From DAOVFN01 sp964484305 (lineage in GTDB: Archaea > Aenigmatarchaeota > Aenigmatarchaeia > QMZP01): DNA of 64,000 nucleotides. Under the pieces are notes generated by a model that was given only the letters and a program-made list of their open reading frames with translations, had not been told where the DNA came from and made no database searches. Of the stretch, positions 53,501 to 60,561 are shown in pieces (the stretch's first letter is position 1; each line of letters begins with the position of its first letter). The stretch covers positions 33,647 through 97,646 of the forward strand of contig CAZAEI010000002.1 in assembly GCA_964484305.1 (NCBI GenBank), read 5' to 3'. A program made the translations under genes and the position numbers.

Positions 53501-53793
53501 ATAAGTTCCTGGGATATTTATATATCATGATTGGTATCACAATATTGGCGAAATGTGGGTGGTGGAGCCCTAGCTGCAGCATCTATGGTTACATGATGAT
53601 AGCGATGGGCCTTATCATGCTGTACCTTGCGGGTATAGGCGGGGACACAAGCACTGGCCTGAATACCCAGATAGAGTACTTTGAGGGTATGAAGAAACAG
53701 CTAGAGGACCACTGTTCCTCCCCGGAGTTTGAGGATGCTGCCCTGGCAGCGCAGGGCATGCCGTCCATACCATCTGTCATCTACCCGAGCTAG
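50545..53793 (+). CDS. Large cysteine-rich exported membrane protein, paralogue 2
   Basis: 1,082 residues starting at GTG 50545, with GGGTGAT 5 nt upstream. The start is confirmed by alignment of MNWKLLWVEVFAVMASYL with the paralogue. Four cysteine modules begin near residues 265, 419, 595 and 772; the last is almost identical to that of paralogue 1 (HCGEGSGDPPVMCE, GEDQTNCC). A coiled-coil-like CETRIGYINDTINRL leads to two membrane segments (FLGYLYIMIGITILA and YGYMMIAMGLIMLYLAGIGG), then an acidic tail. The pair arose by tandem gene duplication and has diverged widely except at structural residues. A hetero-oligomer with paralogue 1 and the pilin-like protein is an inference from the operon. 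Confidence 0.85.
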   Translation: MNWKLLWVEVFAVMASYLVITTSVASAVTVRTYDSSEVEYGNPISNFNPGGLVEKGISVDPGTEVLSFVLSNGTSSVSLEGAWLYKCRDRNPYECMESVLVGVDAFSGDVDTSYGWGDVSGGDTANLLCFVKLDNGGNLVWVAFWTVVERDGQAFTVQESDISEIGVYARDIGLLPTIRVFIKSRFMIPANPDWISKVVFQGASSLYEISVDGEGDIDSQPNGAGYQEIEGSEVSSVSRDYSFLLPVASPQVSNPVTLHLNPSYTCGMFGCESDRGESKSNCCLDCGCSGGYYCDNHWGCRPVDGIGLSIYGIVNPRVEDCFESHTVSIPVKIDHAPTGHSVAESWCKLGGVFSPCVCEGLGDVYVCPVEVQPVPECGSGEFRVTNNAIRLRVEYMDGDTLRDKYVETAFPDVTIGSFECGQGRCESYLGESWENCCYDCPCHTGYCDYRTGDDPDSGVCREDPDSGDVNKIGKYRPDHLYTHNTGDQVSMNIVVSNKPETFRLDGVSCETGCVYDYTEECDSSCSISCTEEASSDSGEYNMTCTIAFTVSEYSPLRNYDLTPELTLDVIYRNGTLGDVYKRISRTLGYFSIGPHWCGDEYCGEEDEDSDNCCYDCPCPGNQYCDTQSIDGPTEGDGCREDFGIVIDSVGSLGLVDSTQEHEVPVLMHVENCPNATDMGDFVFECLLEEGDVDCSLDCDQVASGDPGDYNLSCRLIVPALGYVTSPYYDEGDRDIRLNGNSLNVSLYYNNGFNREVKDRGEALGEVVIEVTSHCGEGSGDPPVMCETWLGEDQTNCCRDCNCSDFGNYSFCYHGPGYPNGLCMNESEIGLAILGFEPDPWECLMGKIGGKCKYIKKHVVNAHIVNSPGDLEILDVFYRIDGGEPTTTDCMETATYGNWDCAFIPDSLEGFAEGNVSRTFNLSMSVNYTLNGVTTVKDISAFNETIETSRKKSSILESCETRIGYINDTINRLKSNQKDYDKWGMWYKFLGYLYIMIGITILAKCGWWSPSCSIYGYMMIAMGLIMLYLAGIGGDTSTGLNTQIEYFEGMKKQLEDHCSSPEFEDAALAAQGMPSIPSVIYPS

Positions 53794-53845
53794 TTTTAAT
53801 TGTAAGGGGGGCCTTTCCATCCCCAAGGGCAGCGACCTTAAAGGC

Positions 53846-54154
53846 CTACCCAAACAGGCTGGAAAGCCCTGCTGCGGCCTCCTCGGCCTTCTTTCCCTCG
53901 TCTTCCTTTTCCTCTTTCTTCGCTTCCTTCTTGGCTTCGCCCTCTGCTGGCGCGGCTGCCGGAGCGGCTGTTGCCGCCACTGCTGTCTGCTTTATGGCCT
54001 CGTCTATATTCACGTCCGTGAGGCTTGAGACAAGGGCCTTGACCCTGGATGCGTCAGGCTTGCCGCCCGCGGCCTCCAGGACCTTCTTGACACCTGTCTC
54101 GTCGACCTTCTTTCCGGCGCTGTGCAGTAGAAGAGCTGCATACATCATCTCCAT
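53846..54154 (-). CDS. rpl12: Ribosomal protein P1/L12 (archaeal stalk protein)
   Basis: 102 residues. The N-terminal dimerisation domain (MEMMYAALLLHSAGKKVDET) is followed by an alanine-rich hinge, a lysine/glutamate-rich segment and the conserved tail GLSSLFG, which contacts elongation factors. It is the last gene of the L1-L10-L12 run, 21 nt after L10, with a strong GGAGGTG Shine-Dalgarno site suited to its multi-copy stoichiometry. It converges on the cysteine-rich operon, 52 nt away. Confidence 0.96.
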   Translation of the reverse strand: MEMMYAALLLHSAGKKVDETGVKKVLEAAGGKPDASRVKALVSSLTDVNIDEAIKQTAVAATAAPAAAPAEGEAKKEAKKEEKEDEGKKAEEAAAGLSSLFG

Positions 54155-54175
54155 GTTTACACCTCCGTTATAGCA

Positions 54176-55174
54176 TTACTCCTTTTTCTCCTCTTTGGAT
54201 TCCCTGCCTTCCTTGGCCTCGGGTTTGGCTTCCTCTGTTGCTTTCTCTTCACCCTCGGGTTCGGGCTGGGCATCGGGTTTGCCCTCTTCCTGGGGCGCCT
54301 CTTCCCCGGCCTCCCCTGGCGTTGTCTCTGGCTCCTCAGTTGGTTTGGCCGCGGCCTTCAGGGCCTCGGCCTGCGCATGGGCACTGGCCAGGAGCGGCCC
54401 CACTGTCTCACTGGTGGGGATGCCGGCCGCCAGGGCCAGGTTAAGGGCTTCCTGGTGGGCCCTGGCAAGGAGCAGGGGCACGGTCTCGCTGGTAGGGTAG
54501 CCTGTGTTGAGGGCCAGGTTGAAGGCCCCCCGGTGGGCAGCCATCAGGTCGTTTAAGTATGACTCCTGGGGTATGAACAGGATGTCTCTGTCATATACCT
54601 CACCCTTCTCCCAGGCAGCGAGCAGGTTGAGGCCGATTTCCATGGGTGTGATTCCCAGCTTGGAGAGCACACTGGCAAGGAGGCTGTCAATGACCTGGCC
54701 CTCGCTTGCAACGAGGGTGTCCTCGCGGATGTGAATCTTGTCTCCCTCTATCATGGCTGGTATCTTGGCCTTCTGGAACTCGCCTATCACAGGGCCCGGA
54801 GGGAGAGGGGTCGGGCCTGCCTTGACCTCTATGTCCCTGGGGGCGACATCGCCTTCCTTGGCGGGGGCCTCGGACTTGGACTTGCCTATCAGGCGGGCGA
54901 GGCTGAAGGGGTTCATCTCGGTCATTATCAGGGCAGGCTCCCCCTGGAGCCTTTCCCCCAGGGCTTCCACGCCCCTGATGCCCGAGTCTTTGAGGGCAAG
55001 GATTATCAGCCTCTTCTTGACCATCCTTATCACTGCCTTTCCACGAAGCATGTTCCTTATCTGGTGTAGCTGGCTGGCAGGGAGCTTGAACATGTCAAGG
55101 ATTCCGATTACAGGGTATTGCCTGAGCTGCTCTGATACATCCTTCACTGTCAGGGCATTCCTCTGGGATACCAT
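54176..55174 (-). CDS. rplJ: Ribosomal protein L10/P0
   Basis: 332 residues from ATG 55174, supported by GGAGGTTG; the longer TTG reading overlaps L1. The N-terminal rRNA-binding domain and the archaeal insertion (GDVAPRDIEVKAGPTPLPPG) are present. The spine carries two near-repeated helices (NLALNTGYPTSETVPLLLAR and LNLALAAGIPTSETVGPLLA), each a docking site for an L12 dimer. The C-terminal ~55 residues are a very long E/K/P-rich low-complexity tail ending EEKKE. No FG-type P-tail motif is visible there, which leaves factor binding to L12. Confidence 0.95.
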   Translation of the reverse strand: MVSQRNALTVKDVSEQLRQYPVIGILDMFKLPASQLHQIRNMLRGKAVIRMVKKRLIILALKDSGIRGVEALGERLQGEPALIMTEMNPFSLARLIGKSKSEAPAKEGDVAPRDIEVKAGPTPLPPGPVIGEFQKAKIPAMIEGDKIHIREDTLVASEGQVIDSLLASVLSKLGITPMEIGLNLLAAWEKGEVYDRDILFIPQESYLNDLMAAHRGAFNLALNTGYPTSETVPLLLARAHQEALNLALAAGIPTSETVGPLLASAHAQAEALKAAAKPTEEPETTPGEAGEEAPQEEGKPDAQPEPEGEEKATEEAKPEAKEGRESKEEKKE

Positions 55175-55175
55175 G

Positions 55176-55811
55176 CTATGCAACCTCCAGCTTCACGGGT
55201 CTTCCCATGGTGAGCTTTATGAACACGGACTTGACAGAGTTCCTCCCCTTGGGGAGCTTCTCGGTGACGGCCTTGTAGACCGCCTCGGTGTTGCGGGCCA
55301 CCTTCTCGGGCTCCATGCCCTCGGAGCCGACCGGGGTGTGCAGGACAGGGCTCTCCTTGAGGACTATCATGGTAGACTTCCTGGCCCTGCCTATAAAGGG
55401 GGTTATGCTCACCTTGGGCGGGACTGGCCTGGGCATCCTGCCGCGTGTCCCCAGGACCACGCCTAGGGACTTTCCTATCTGGGACATGAGCGTGGCCTCC
55501 CCAAAGAACCAGTCGTATTCCCTGGCCAGCTTCTTGAGTTTTTTCCTGTCCCTGCCCAGGGGCTCTATCTCGTTCTTGGTTATGATAAGGTCGGCCTGGC
55601 CCTTGGCCTCGGCTGCCAGGGAGTCTGCTATCACGCAGACCTTGAGGTCCCTGCCGCGACCCTCTGGGAGCATAAAATCGAACTTGAATCTGTTCTCAGG
55701 CTTCTTGAGGTCGATTCCCTTGAGGTTTATGGTAAGGTCCCAGGACTGCTTGAACTTCCTGGGCTTGGAATCGGCCTGCGTCTTTTTGAGCTTGTTGACA
55801 AGGTCCTTCAT
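55176..55811 (-). CDS. rpl1: Ribosomal protein L1
   Basis: 211 residues from ATG 55811 (GGAGGATATC upstream). It binds 23S rRNA at the L1 stalk and in archaea usually represses its own operon. Family segments include FKQSWDLTINLKGIDLKKPENR, LPEGRGRDLKVCVIA, GVVLGTRGRMPRPVPP and SVKSVFIKLTMGRPVKLEVA. It begins the L1-L10-L12 transcript; L11, normally adjacent upstream, lies 2.2 kb away behind inserted genes. Its stop is 1 nt from the L10 ATG. Confidence 0.96.
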   Translation of the reverse strand: MKDLVNKLKKTQADSKPRKFKQSWDLTINLKGIDLKKPENRFKFDFMLPEGRGRDLKVCVIADSLAAEAKGQADLIITKNEIEPLGRDRKKLKKLAREYDWFFGEATLMSQIGKSLGVVLGTRGRMPRPVPPKVSITPFIGRARKSTMIVLKESPVLHTPVGSEGMEPEKVARNTEAVYKAVTEKLPKGRNSVKSVFIKLTMGRPVKLEVA

Positions 55812-55820
55812 GATATCCTC

Positions 55821-55915
55821 CTGCCGAGGCAGTATGCGCACCTGGGTGTTAAGTAGTGACCAGGCAATATCGCACGGATAATGAAGATAATGGGCAAGTA
55901 GCCTTTATAAATGTT
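55821..55915 (-). promoter_or_regulatory. L1-L10-L12 promoter and leader with hairpin
   Basis: On the minus strand a TATA-like acatttataaaggc (about 55902-55915) is ~95 nt before the L1 ATG, leaving a leader of about 65-70 nt. The leader ends in a small hairpin, CTGCC-TC-GGCAG (55821-55832), immediately next to the GGAGG ribosome-binding site. This may be an L1 autoregulation site; in characterised archaea the site is either in the leader or just inside the gene. Confidence 0.45.
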
Positions 55916-55992
55916 TGTTTTCAAAAAAGTCGGTTTGAATAAGGTCTGCCTTGATTTTCTATATTTTAAAGCTTTTCTCCTTATATGTAGTC

Positions 55993-56691
55993 ATGCCGCT
56001 ATGGAAAATAATCTTGAAGGGTCAGACCGCCTTTGATGTTCAAGGGGTCAATTTGCGGGAAAGCATCGAGAGAATTGCCATAGATATGAAGATTGGTGGA
56101 TATGTGAGAAACAAGAAAGGAACAAAATTGGTGGAGATTGTCTGCAGAGGCGAAACCGAACGTGATGCAGAAAGGTTCAGAGCTGCTATAAATCACAGAC
56201 TTTTTGTTATAAATCATTTGGTTAAGCGTGATTATATCGAAATTCAGGGACCACAGAAGTATGATGATCCAGCAGAAAGGGGGAATGAAATCGGGGGGTT
56301 TGAGATAAAAAGAGAGGATGAACTTACAGAAATGGTGTGGGCCCTTCAGAATGCAGGAAGGGCATTACTCATACAAGGCGAACTTCGGCGGGAACAACAA
56401 TTTAGAGCACTTGGTGCTGAAATATATGCTTTTCAGGAAGTTCTCAATAAGATTGAGAAGGGTAACACATATAAAGAACAGTTTGCAGTGATAGCAATCG
56501 AGAATTTTTTGAGGGAGCCTCCTCTTAAATGTGATAGCAATTTAATAGCATTACTTCATCAACTGTACAGATACACAAAGACTATCAACAAGCTGATTGA
56601 TTCCGGACGGGATAGAGCGGAAATGCCGCTTGAGCATGTCCAAAAAATCCTAAAAGAAATAGAAGATGCCTCAAAGGGGGTATTTAAATGA
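55993..56691 (+). CDS. Protein with divergent acylphosphatase-like N-terminal domain
   Basis: 232 residues from ATG 55993. Residues 4-65 match the acylphosphatase pattern: an ILKG strand, then DVQGVNLRESI (the phosphate-loop VQGVxxR with the catalytic Arg at 22), then IGGYVRN (the catalytic Asn at 40), then an RGETERDAERF helix. The remaining ~140 residues are helical and charged, with no family recognised. Acylphosphatases hydrolyse carboxyl phosphates, but fused versions also act as binding domains. A TATA-like tatattttaaag (~55960) suggests a leaderless mRNA. It overlaps the next gene by ATGA. It is AT-rich, on the opposite strand and inserted between L11 and L1. Possible roles include a stress or defence pair; this is speculation. 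Confidence 0.75.
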   Translation: MPLWKIILKGQTAFDVQGVNLRESIERIAIDMKIGGYVRNKKGTKLVEIVCRGETERDAERFRAAINHRLFVINHLVKRDYIEIQGPQKYDDPAERGNEIGGFEIKREDELTEMVWALQNAGRALLIQGELRREQQFRALGAEIYAFQEVLNKIEKGNTYKEQFAVIAIENFLREPPLKCDSNLIALLHQLYRYTKTINKLIDSGRDRAEMPLEHVQKILKEIEDASKGVFK

Positions 56692-57176
56692 GAGATATGA
56701 ATAATATAAACATGGCCACAGGCGGCAAGAAAAATATAGAAAGATTAGTTTCTATTTTCCAATCATTAGTTGGTGAAAGATTTGATGTAAATAAATATCA
56801 GCACAGGCTTCTGCTACAAAAAATTACATATATTCTGGGAATAAAAGACAAAACCTTTGATTATAATTTTAACTGGTTTGTGCGTGGTCCGTATTCTCCT
56901 CGACTGACTAGAGAAGAATATGGATATAGAGAATCCGAAACAAACGAATTGGATGACCGTGATTCTAAAAATGTTGAATCTATTAGGAGTTTGATGGATA
57001 TAATCAATGAGCCGAACTTAGAACTCTTTGCTTCTGTTTATTATCTAATGAAAGAGTATGGAATGAAAAATTTCGAAGATATTTACTTCAAAATACATGC
57101 TTCCAAGCCATGGTTCGAGAAAAATGATGTAAAGGCAGTTTTTGATAAAATCAATCAACATAGACTTTTGGCATAA
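56688..57176 (+). CDS. YwgA/Panacea-like protein, partner of the acylphosphatase-like gene
   Basis: 162 residues, ATGA-coupled to the preceding gene. The segment RLLLQKITYILGI...YNFNWFVRGPYSPRLTRE resembles the LQK.xYxx...YGPYS.xL pattern shared by YwgA-like and Panacea/SocA-type domains, which occur in antitoxins and phage-associated proteins. The rest is helical with no metal site or signal peptide. Composition is the most AT-rich of the non-IS genes here. A two-gene unit with this domain invites comparison with toxin-antitoxin or defence modules, but neither partner has a recognised toxin motif. The family call is tentative. Confidence 0.65.
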   Translation: MRDMNNINMATGGKKNIERLVSIFQSLVGERFDVNKYQHRLLLQKITYILGIKDKTFDYNFNWFVRGPYSPRLTREEYGYRESETNELDDRDSKNVESIRSLMDIINEPNLELFASVYYLMKEYGMKNFEDIYFKIHASKPWFEKNDVKAVFDKINQHRLLA

Positions 57177-57179
57177 ATT

Positions 57180-57890
57180 CTAGAATGCAAGCACGTAGTG
57201 CGTGGTCCTGCCCTTGCCCTGCCTCTTTATCAGGCCCTTCTGGGTAAGGGCCATCAGCTCGTTGTAGGCCCCCTTGTCAGAGGCACTGAACTGCCTGCGG
57301 TAGTCCATGTTGGTCATCCCGCCGTGCTTCCTGAGGAACTGCAGGGCCCTGAACTGGTTTGGGGAGAGGTCGAGGACACGCCTCTCGACGAACTGCCTCT
57401 CCTTGAGGAGGTCCCTGGCCATGCTGTCCAGCTTGGTTATGAGGTCCTTTTCCTGCTCAAGGGACCTGACTGCCCGGTTGAGCTTGTTCTCGAGCTCGAT
57501 TACCTTCTTGACAGCGGACCTGAACTGCCCCTCGACCATCTTCTCGTGCTCTGCCCTCTTGTGGTCCAGCCTGTAGATTCTCCTCTCGTGCCTGTCCTTG
57601 AAGGCCCTTGTGTAGTCATAGGACTTCTCAGCCCACTGGAGAAGCTCGTTTATGGCCCGAGTGGAATCGTCATGGGATTTCCTTATGCTGCGGTGGAAGA
57701 ACTCCTCGCCAAGCATGTGAACGCCGACCACTACCAGGGCCACGCCCAGGATTACGTCAAGGTAGAAGAGGCTGACAAGCCCCAGGGATACCGTGGCTAT
57801 GAACATGATCCCGGCCAGGGCAAAGAGCAGCCAGAACAGCTTGCTGTAGTGGCAGAGATATGTGTCCAGGATGCGATTGAAACCATTCAT
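57180..57890 (-). CDS. Membrane-anchored coiled-coil winged-helix protein
   Basis: 236 residues. Two membrane segments (LFWLLFALAGIMFIATVSLG and YLDVILGVALVVVGVHML, residues ~18-62) are followed by a basic linker, a long coiled coil (~residues 100-160, with FRSAVKKVIELENKLNRAV) and a C-terminal winged helix (SPNQFRALQFLRKHGGMTNM, then the wing GLIKRQGKGRTTHYVLAF). This architecture suggests a transcription regulator tethered to the membrane. TATA-like ggtttaaatg lies ~25 nt upstream of ATG 57890, so it is probably leaderless. GC content is like the core genes, unlike the two AT-rich genes it faces, so it may predate them in this gap. Confidence 0.8.
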   Translation of the reverse strand: MNGFNRILDTYLCHYSKLFWLLFALAGIMFIATVSLGLVSLFYLDVILGVALVVVGVHMLGEEFFHRSIRKSHDDSTRAINELLQWAEKSYDYTRAFKDRHERRIYRLDHKRAEHEKMVEGQFRSAVKKVIELENKLNRAVRSLEQEKDLITKLDSMARDLLKERQFVERRVLDLSPNQFRALQFLRKHGGMTNMDYRRQFSASDKGAYNELMALTQKGLIKRQGKGRTTHYVLAF

Positions 57891-57987
57891 AAGTCATTAT
57901 TGAAAAGTAAAAACATTTAAACCTTTAGTGCAAAAGGGGGATTTTCTGGGTGTTTTGGTGGGTTCTTGCGGAAAACAGGGTTCTGGG

Positions 57988-58581
57988 CTAATCCTTCTCT
58001 TTCTTCTCGGGCTTCTTCTCCTCTGGCTCCCCCTCCCCGGATGGCTTCCCTTCCTCTCCCTCAGGGGCCCCGGCCTCTGGCGCGGCCTCCTTGGCTGCCT
58101 CCCTCTCGGCCTTCTCTGCCTCCTCGGCTGCCTTGGCCTCCTCGTAGGCCTTGAGCTCATCCTCGGTCACTGCTCCCTTGCCCACTGTTATGCCCATGCT
58201 GCGTGCCGTGCCCTCGACCTGCCTGTAGCCTGCATCGTCCTCAGAGCCGAACTTTATCCGGGCAATCTTCCTGGCCTGCTCAGGGGTCAGGTCCCCCGCA
58301 CGCTTCTTGCCTGGCTCCTCTGAGGCCTTTTTCAGGTCCAGCTCCTTCTTTATCAGGGCAGAGGTTGGAGGTGTGCCTACCTCGATCTCGAACTCCCTGG
58401 TTTCGGTATCCACTATCACCTTGACGGGGACCTTCATGCCTGCCATGTCCCTGGTCTTCTCATTGATTGTGGCTATCACATCACCTATGTTGACCCTCAT
58501 TGGTCCGAGGGCCGGGCCCAGGGGTGGGCCTGCAGATGCCTTTCCGCCGTCAACCAGGGCCTCAATTGTCTGTTTGGGCAT
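57988..58581 (-). CDS. rplK: Ribosomal protein L11 with acidic/lysine-rich C-terminal extension
   Basis: 197 residues from ATG 58581 (GGTGATG 4 nt upstream). The N-terminal domain (KASAGPPLGPALGPMRVNIG) and the C-terminal rRNA-binding domain (KKRAGDLTPEQARKIARIK, then GTARSMGITV) are typical and bind the GTPase centre of 23S rRNA. Residues ~150-197 form an A/E/K/P-rich tail not found in most archaeal L11 proteins (~160 residues), similar in style to the tails of L10 and L12 here. It is the third gene of SecE-NusG-L11 and is not followed by L1 as is usual. Confidence 0.96.
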   Translation of the reverse strand: MPKQTIEALVDGGKASAGPPLGPALGPMRVNIGDVIATINEKTRDMAGMKVPVKVIVDTETREFEIEVGTPPTSALIKKELDLKKASEEPGKKRAGDLTPEQARKIARIKFGSEDDAGYRQVEGTARSMGITVGKGAVTEDELKAYEEAKAAEEAEKAEREAAKEAAPEAGAPEGEEGKPSGEGEPEEKKPEKKEKD

Positions 58582-58607
58582 AAACATCACCATGGAACAG
58601 GGGGTTT

Positions 58608-59075
58608 TTATTCCTTTTCCTCCTGAGATTCGTTCTTGGTCCGCTTGAGAATCTTGATGAACTCGGTGGCTATGGTCACTGGTATGGGTATGGAGGCGTC
58701 CAGGAGCTCTATCGTGACCTCGTCCTTGACAGAGTCCACACGGGTTATCCTCCCCTTCTCCCCCTTGAAGGGGCCGCCTATTATCTCGACTATGTTTGCC
58801 TCCTCTGGCCTTATTCTGTCCTTTCTCTCGGTCTCGAGGAAGTGCTTTATATCGTCAAGGGGGACTGGCTTGTCAATAACCCCCCTTATGTGCATCAGGC
58901 CCTGGACAGCCTTGTGCACCGCACCGGAGGTTCCCTCGGCAAAGACATATCCCTTTATCTCTGCCGGGTGGAAGACTGTCTTGACATCGAGTCCGTCACT
59001 CCTTATCTTAGTGGCCATGATGTCTATCACCATGTCCTCCCTCCCCGATGTCGTGCGTATGGCATAAATAGTCAT
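58608..59075 (-). CDS. nusG: Transcription elongation factor NusG/Spt5
   Basis: 155 residues from ATG 59075 (MTIYAIRTTSGREDMVIDIM); the longer reading lies inside secE. It has the NGN domain, which clamps RNA polymerase, with the segments FHPAEIKGYVFAEG and LMHIRGVIDKPVPLDDI. The C-terminal KOW domain follows (VEIIGGPFKGEKGRITRVD). Length and order match archaeal Spt5. It starts 7 nt after the secE stop and is followed by L11. Confidence 0.95.
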   Translation of the reverse strand: MTIYAIRTTSGREDMVIDIMATKIRSDGLDVKTVFHPAEIKGYVFAEGTSGAVHKAVQGLMHIRGVIDKPVPLDDIKHFLETERKDRIRPEEANIVEIIGGPFKGEKGRITRVDSVKDEVTIELLDASIPIPVTIATEFIKILKRTKNESQEEKE

Positions 59076-59082
59076 GCTATCA

Positions 59083-59250
59083 CTAAATCCCTGAGAGTAT
59101 GAATATGATGAATATGATGAAGCCGATGAAGCCAATCAGGGCGATGCCCAAGGCCGATATCTTGCTCGCGTTGACGAATTCGTCCTTTCCGGGTTTCCTC
59201 GAGATCTGGAGGACCCTCCTGTACTCCCTGAGCTTCTCTTTTATGGACAT
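59083..59250 (-). CDS. secE: Preprotein translocase subunit SecE (Sec61 gamma)
   Basis: 55 residues, ATG 59250 with GGTG 9-10 nt upstream. The amphipathic N-terminal helix contains EKLREYRRVLQISRKPGKDE, the conserved Sec61-gamma signature. A single membrane span (ALGIALIGFIGFIIFIIFIL) follows. It clamps SecY in the translocon. It is the first gene of the SecE-NusG-L11 operon, which is the standard archaeal order. Confidence 0.93.
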   Translation of the reverse strand: MSIKEKLREYRRVLQISRKPGKDEFVNASKISALGIALIGFIGFIIFIIFILSGI

Positions 59251-59317
59251 GCAATGCACCTGTTTGGTTCTGCTGGCTCTTTATGCAAACCCGCTTTGCG
59301 GCAACTGTAAACCCTAA

Positions 59318-59331
59318 ATTAATTATATAGG
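59318..59331 (-). promoter_or_regulatory. TATA box of the secE-nusG-L11 operon
   Basis: On the minus strand, CTATATAATTAATT lies ~70 nt before the secE ATG, giving a leader of about 45 nt with a small CCGC-AAA-GCGG hairpin (near 59291-59301). Confidence 0.5.
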
Positions 59332-59406
59332 CTGGTTAATAAATATCGGTTCGTGTGGTTTGAGATTAGTTGTGTAACGTATATTTAAAGCTTCAGGGGG
59401 CCTGAT

Positions 59407-60474
59407 TCAGATCTTGCGCTCGATTGCAAATCTTAGGAAGGATTCAAGTGTCTTCCTGGCCGGGTTGTCTGGGAGCCCGGGCTTGGCCTTGCTCCAGGCC
59501 TCCTCGAGGAGGTTTCTGGCGAGCTTCCTCGCATAGTCTAGGGAGCCACTCCACTCAAGGATTTCCAGGGCCCTGGAAATCAGCTTGGGTTCCCTGGTGT
59601 GCCTGCTGAGGATTTCGAGGAGCTCCCTTCTCTGGTCCTCGGGGGCATTGTTGAGGCAGTGGATGACTGGAAGGCTTCGCTTTCCCTCGGTTATGTCGTC
59701 CCCGTAGCCCTTGCCCTTGGTGAACTCGCCGGTGCTGGCCGAGAGGAGGTCATCCTGAATCTGGAAGGCCACCCCAAGGGACTCGGCCAGCCTTCCGAGG
59801 GAGGCCTCTGTTTCACCAGAGCCGCCCGAGAGGATGGCCGCAAGCCGGGCCGAGAGCCTTGCCAGGGTACCGGTCTTGTAGGCGCACATCTGGAGGTACT
59901 GCTCCTCTGTCACATTCCCGGCCTTGCCCTTGTGCCACCATATGTCAAGGGCCTGGCCTGCTGAAATCCTTATCATCTCCTGGGCGTAGGCCTCGTAGGC
60001 GCGGATCAGGGTCTTGTCATCAAAGATGTCTCCCTTCTCCATGAGGGTGAGTAGCGGGATGTAGTACATGAAGTTGCCTGTGTTGATGGCAACGTCCTGG
60101 CCGAACAGCTTGTGGGTGCAGGGCCTCCCCCTCCTTAACTCACCCATGTCCTCGACATCATCAATCATAAGGGTTCCGTTGTGGATGAGCTCGGGTATGG
60201 CTGCGAAGTCCTCGAGCTTCTTGGTGTCTGCCCCGAGGAGCTCGGTTATGAGCAGGAAGAGGGCAGGCCGCCATCTCTTTCCGCCCCTGTTAAGGAGGTC
60301 CCAGATGGGCTCGGCCAGGGACTTGTTCAGGCCCTCAAGGTCGTATCCGAACCTGGGCATTCCAAAGGCACGCTCTGCATAGGCCTTGCCGTATCTCTCG
60401 GGGGAGACCCTCCTGATTGCAGAGTCTATGGCATCTTTCTTTTCCCTGAAGAACCTGATTATATCCCCTTCCAT
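59407..60474 (-). CDS. idsA: Isoprenyl diphosphate synthase (GGPP/farnesyl type)
   Basis: 355 residues. It elongates DMAPP with IPP to make C15-C20 prenyl diphosphates for archaeal lipids. The IPP-binding GGKRWRP (64-70) and first aspartate-rich motif DDVEDMGELRRGRP (105-109 DDVED) are canonical. The second motif reads FQIQDDLLS, where the third aspartate of the usual DDxxD is serine; GYGDDITEGKRSLP follows as expected. The residue before the first motif (Leu-Met-Ile) does not settle chain length. A minus-strand TATA-like ttttaaaa (about 60506-60513) lies ~35 nt upstream. It ends ~155 bp from the SecE promoter and joins the mevalonate operon functionally. Confidence 0.93.
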   Translation of the reverse strand: MEGDIIRFFREKKDAIDSAIRRVSPERYGKAYAERAFGMPRFGYDLEGLNKSLAEPIWDLLNRGGKRWRPALFLLITELLGADTKKLEDFAAIPELIHNGTLMIDDVEDMGELRRGRPCTHKLFGQDVAINTGNFMYYIPLLTLMEKGDIFDDKTLIRAYEAYAQEMIRISAGQALDIWWHKGKAGNVTEEQYLQMCAYKTGTLARLSARLAAILSGGSGETEASLGRLAESLGVAFQIQDDLLSASTGEFTKGKGYGDDITEGKRSLPVIHCLNNAPEDQRRELLEILSRHTREPKLISRALEILEWSGSLDYARKLARNLLEEAWSKAKPGLPDNPARKTLESFLRFAIERKI

Positions 60475-60561
60475 GGCAATCTTTAGTTTTGTTGGCCGGG
60501 TGTTTTAAAAAGGGTTTTTGCCCCCGGCATCTTTTTAAATCAGGGCTATCAAATTAATTAC

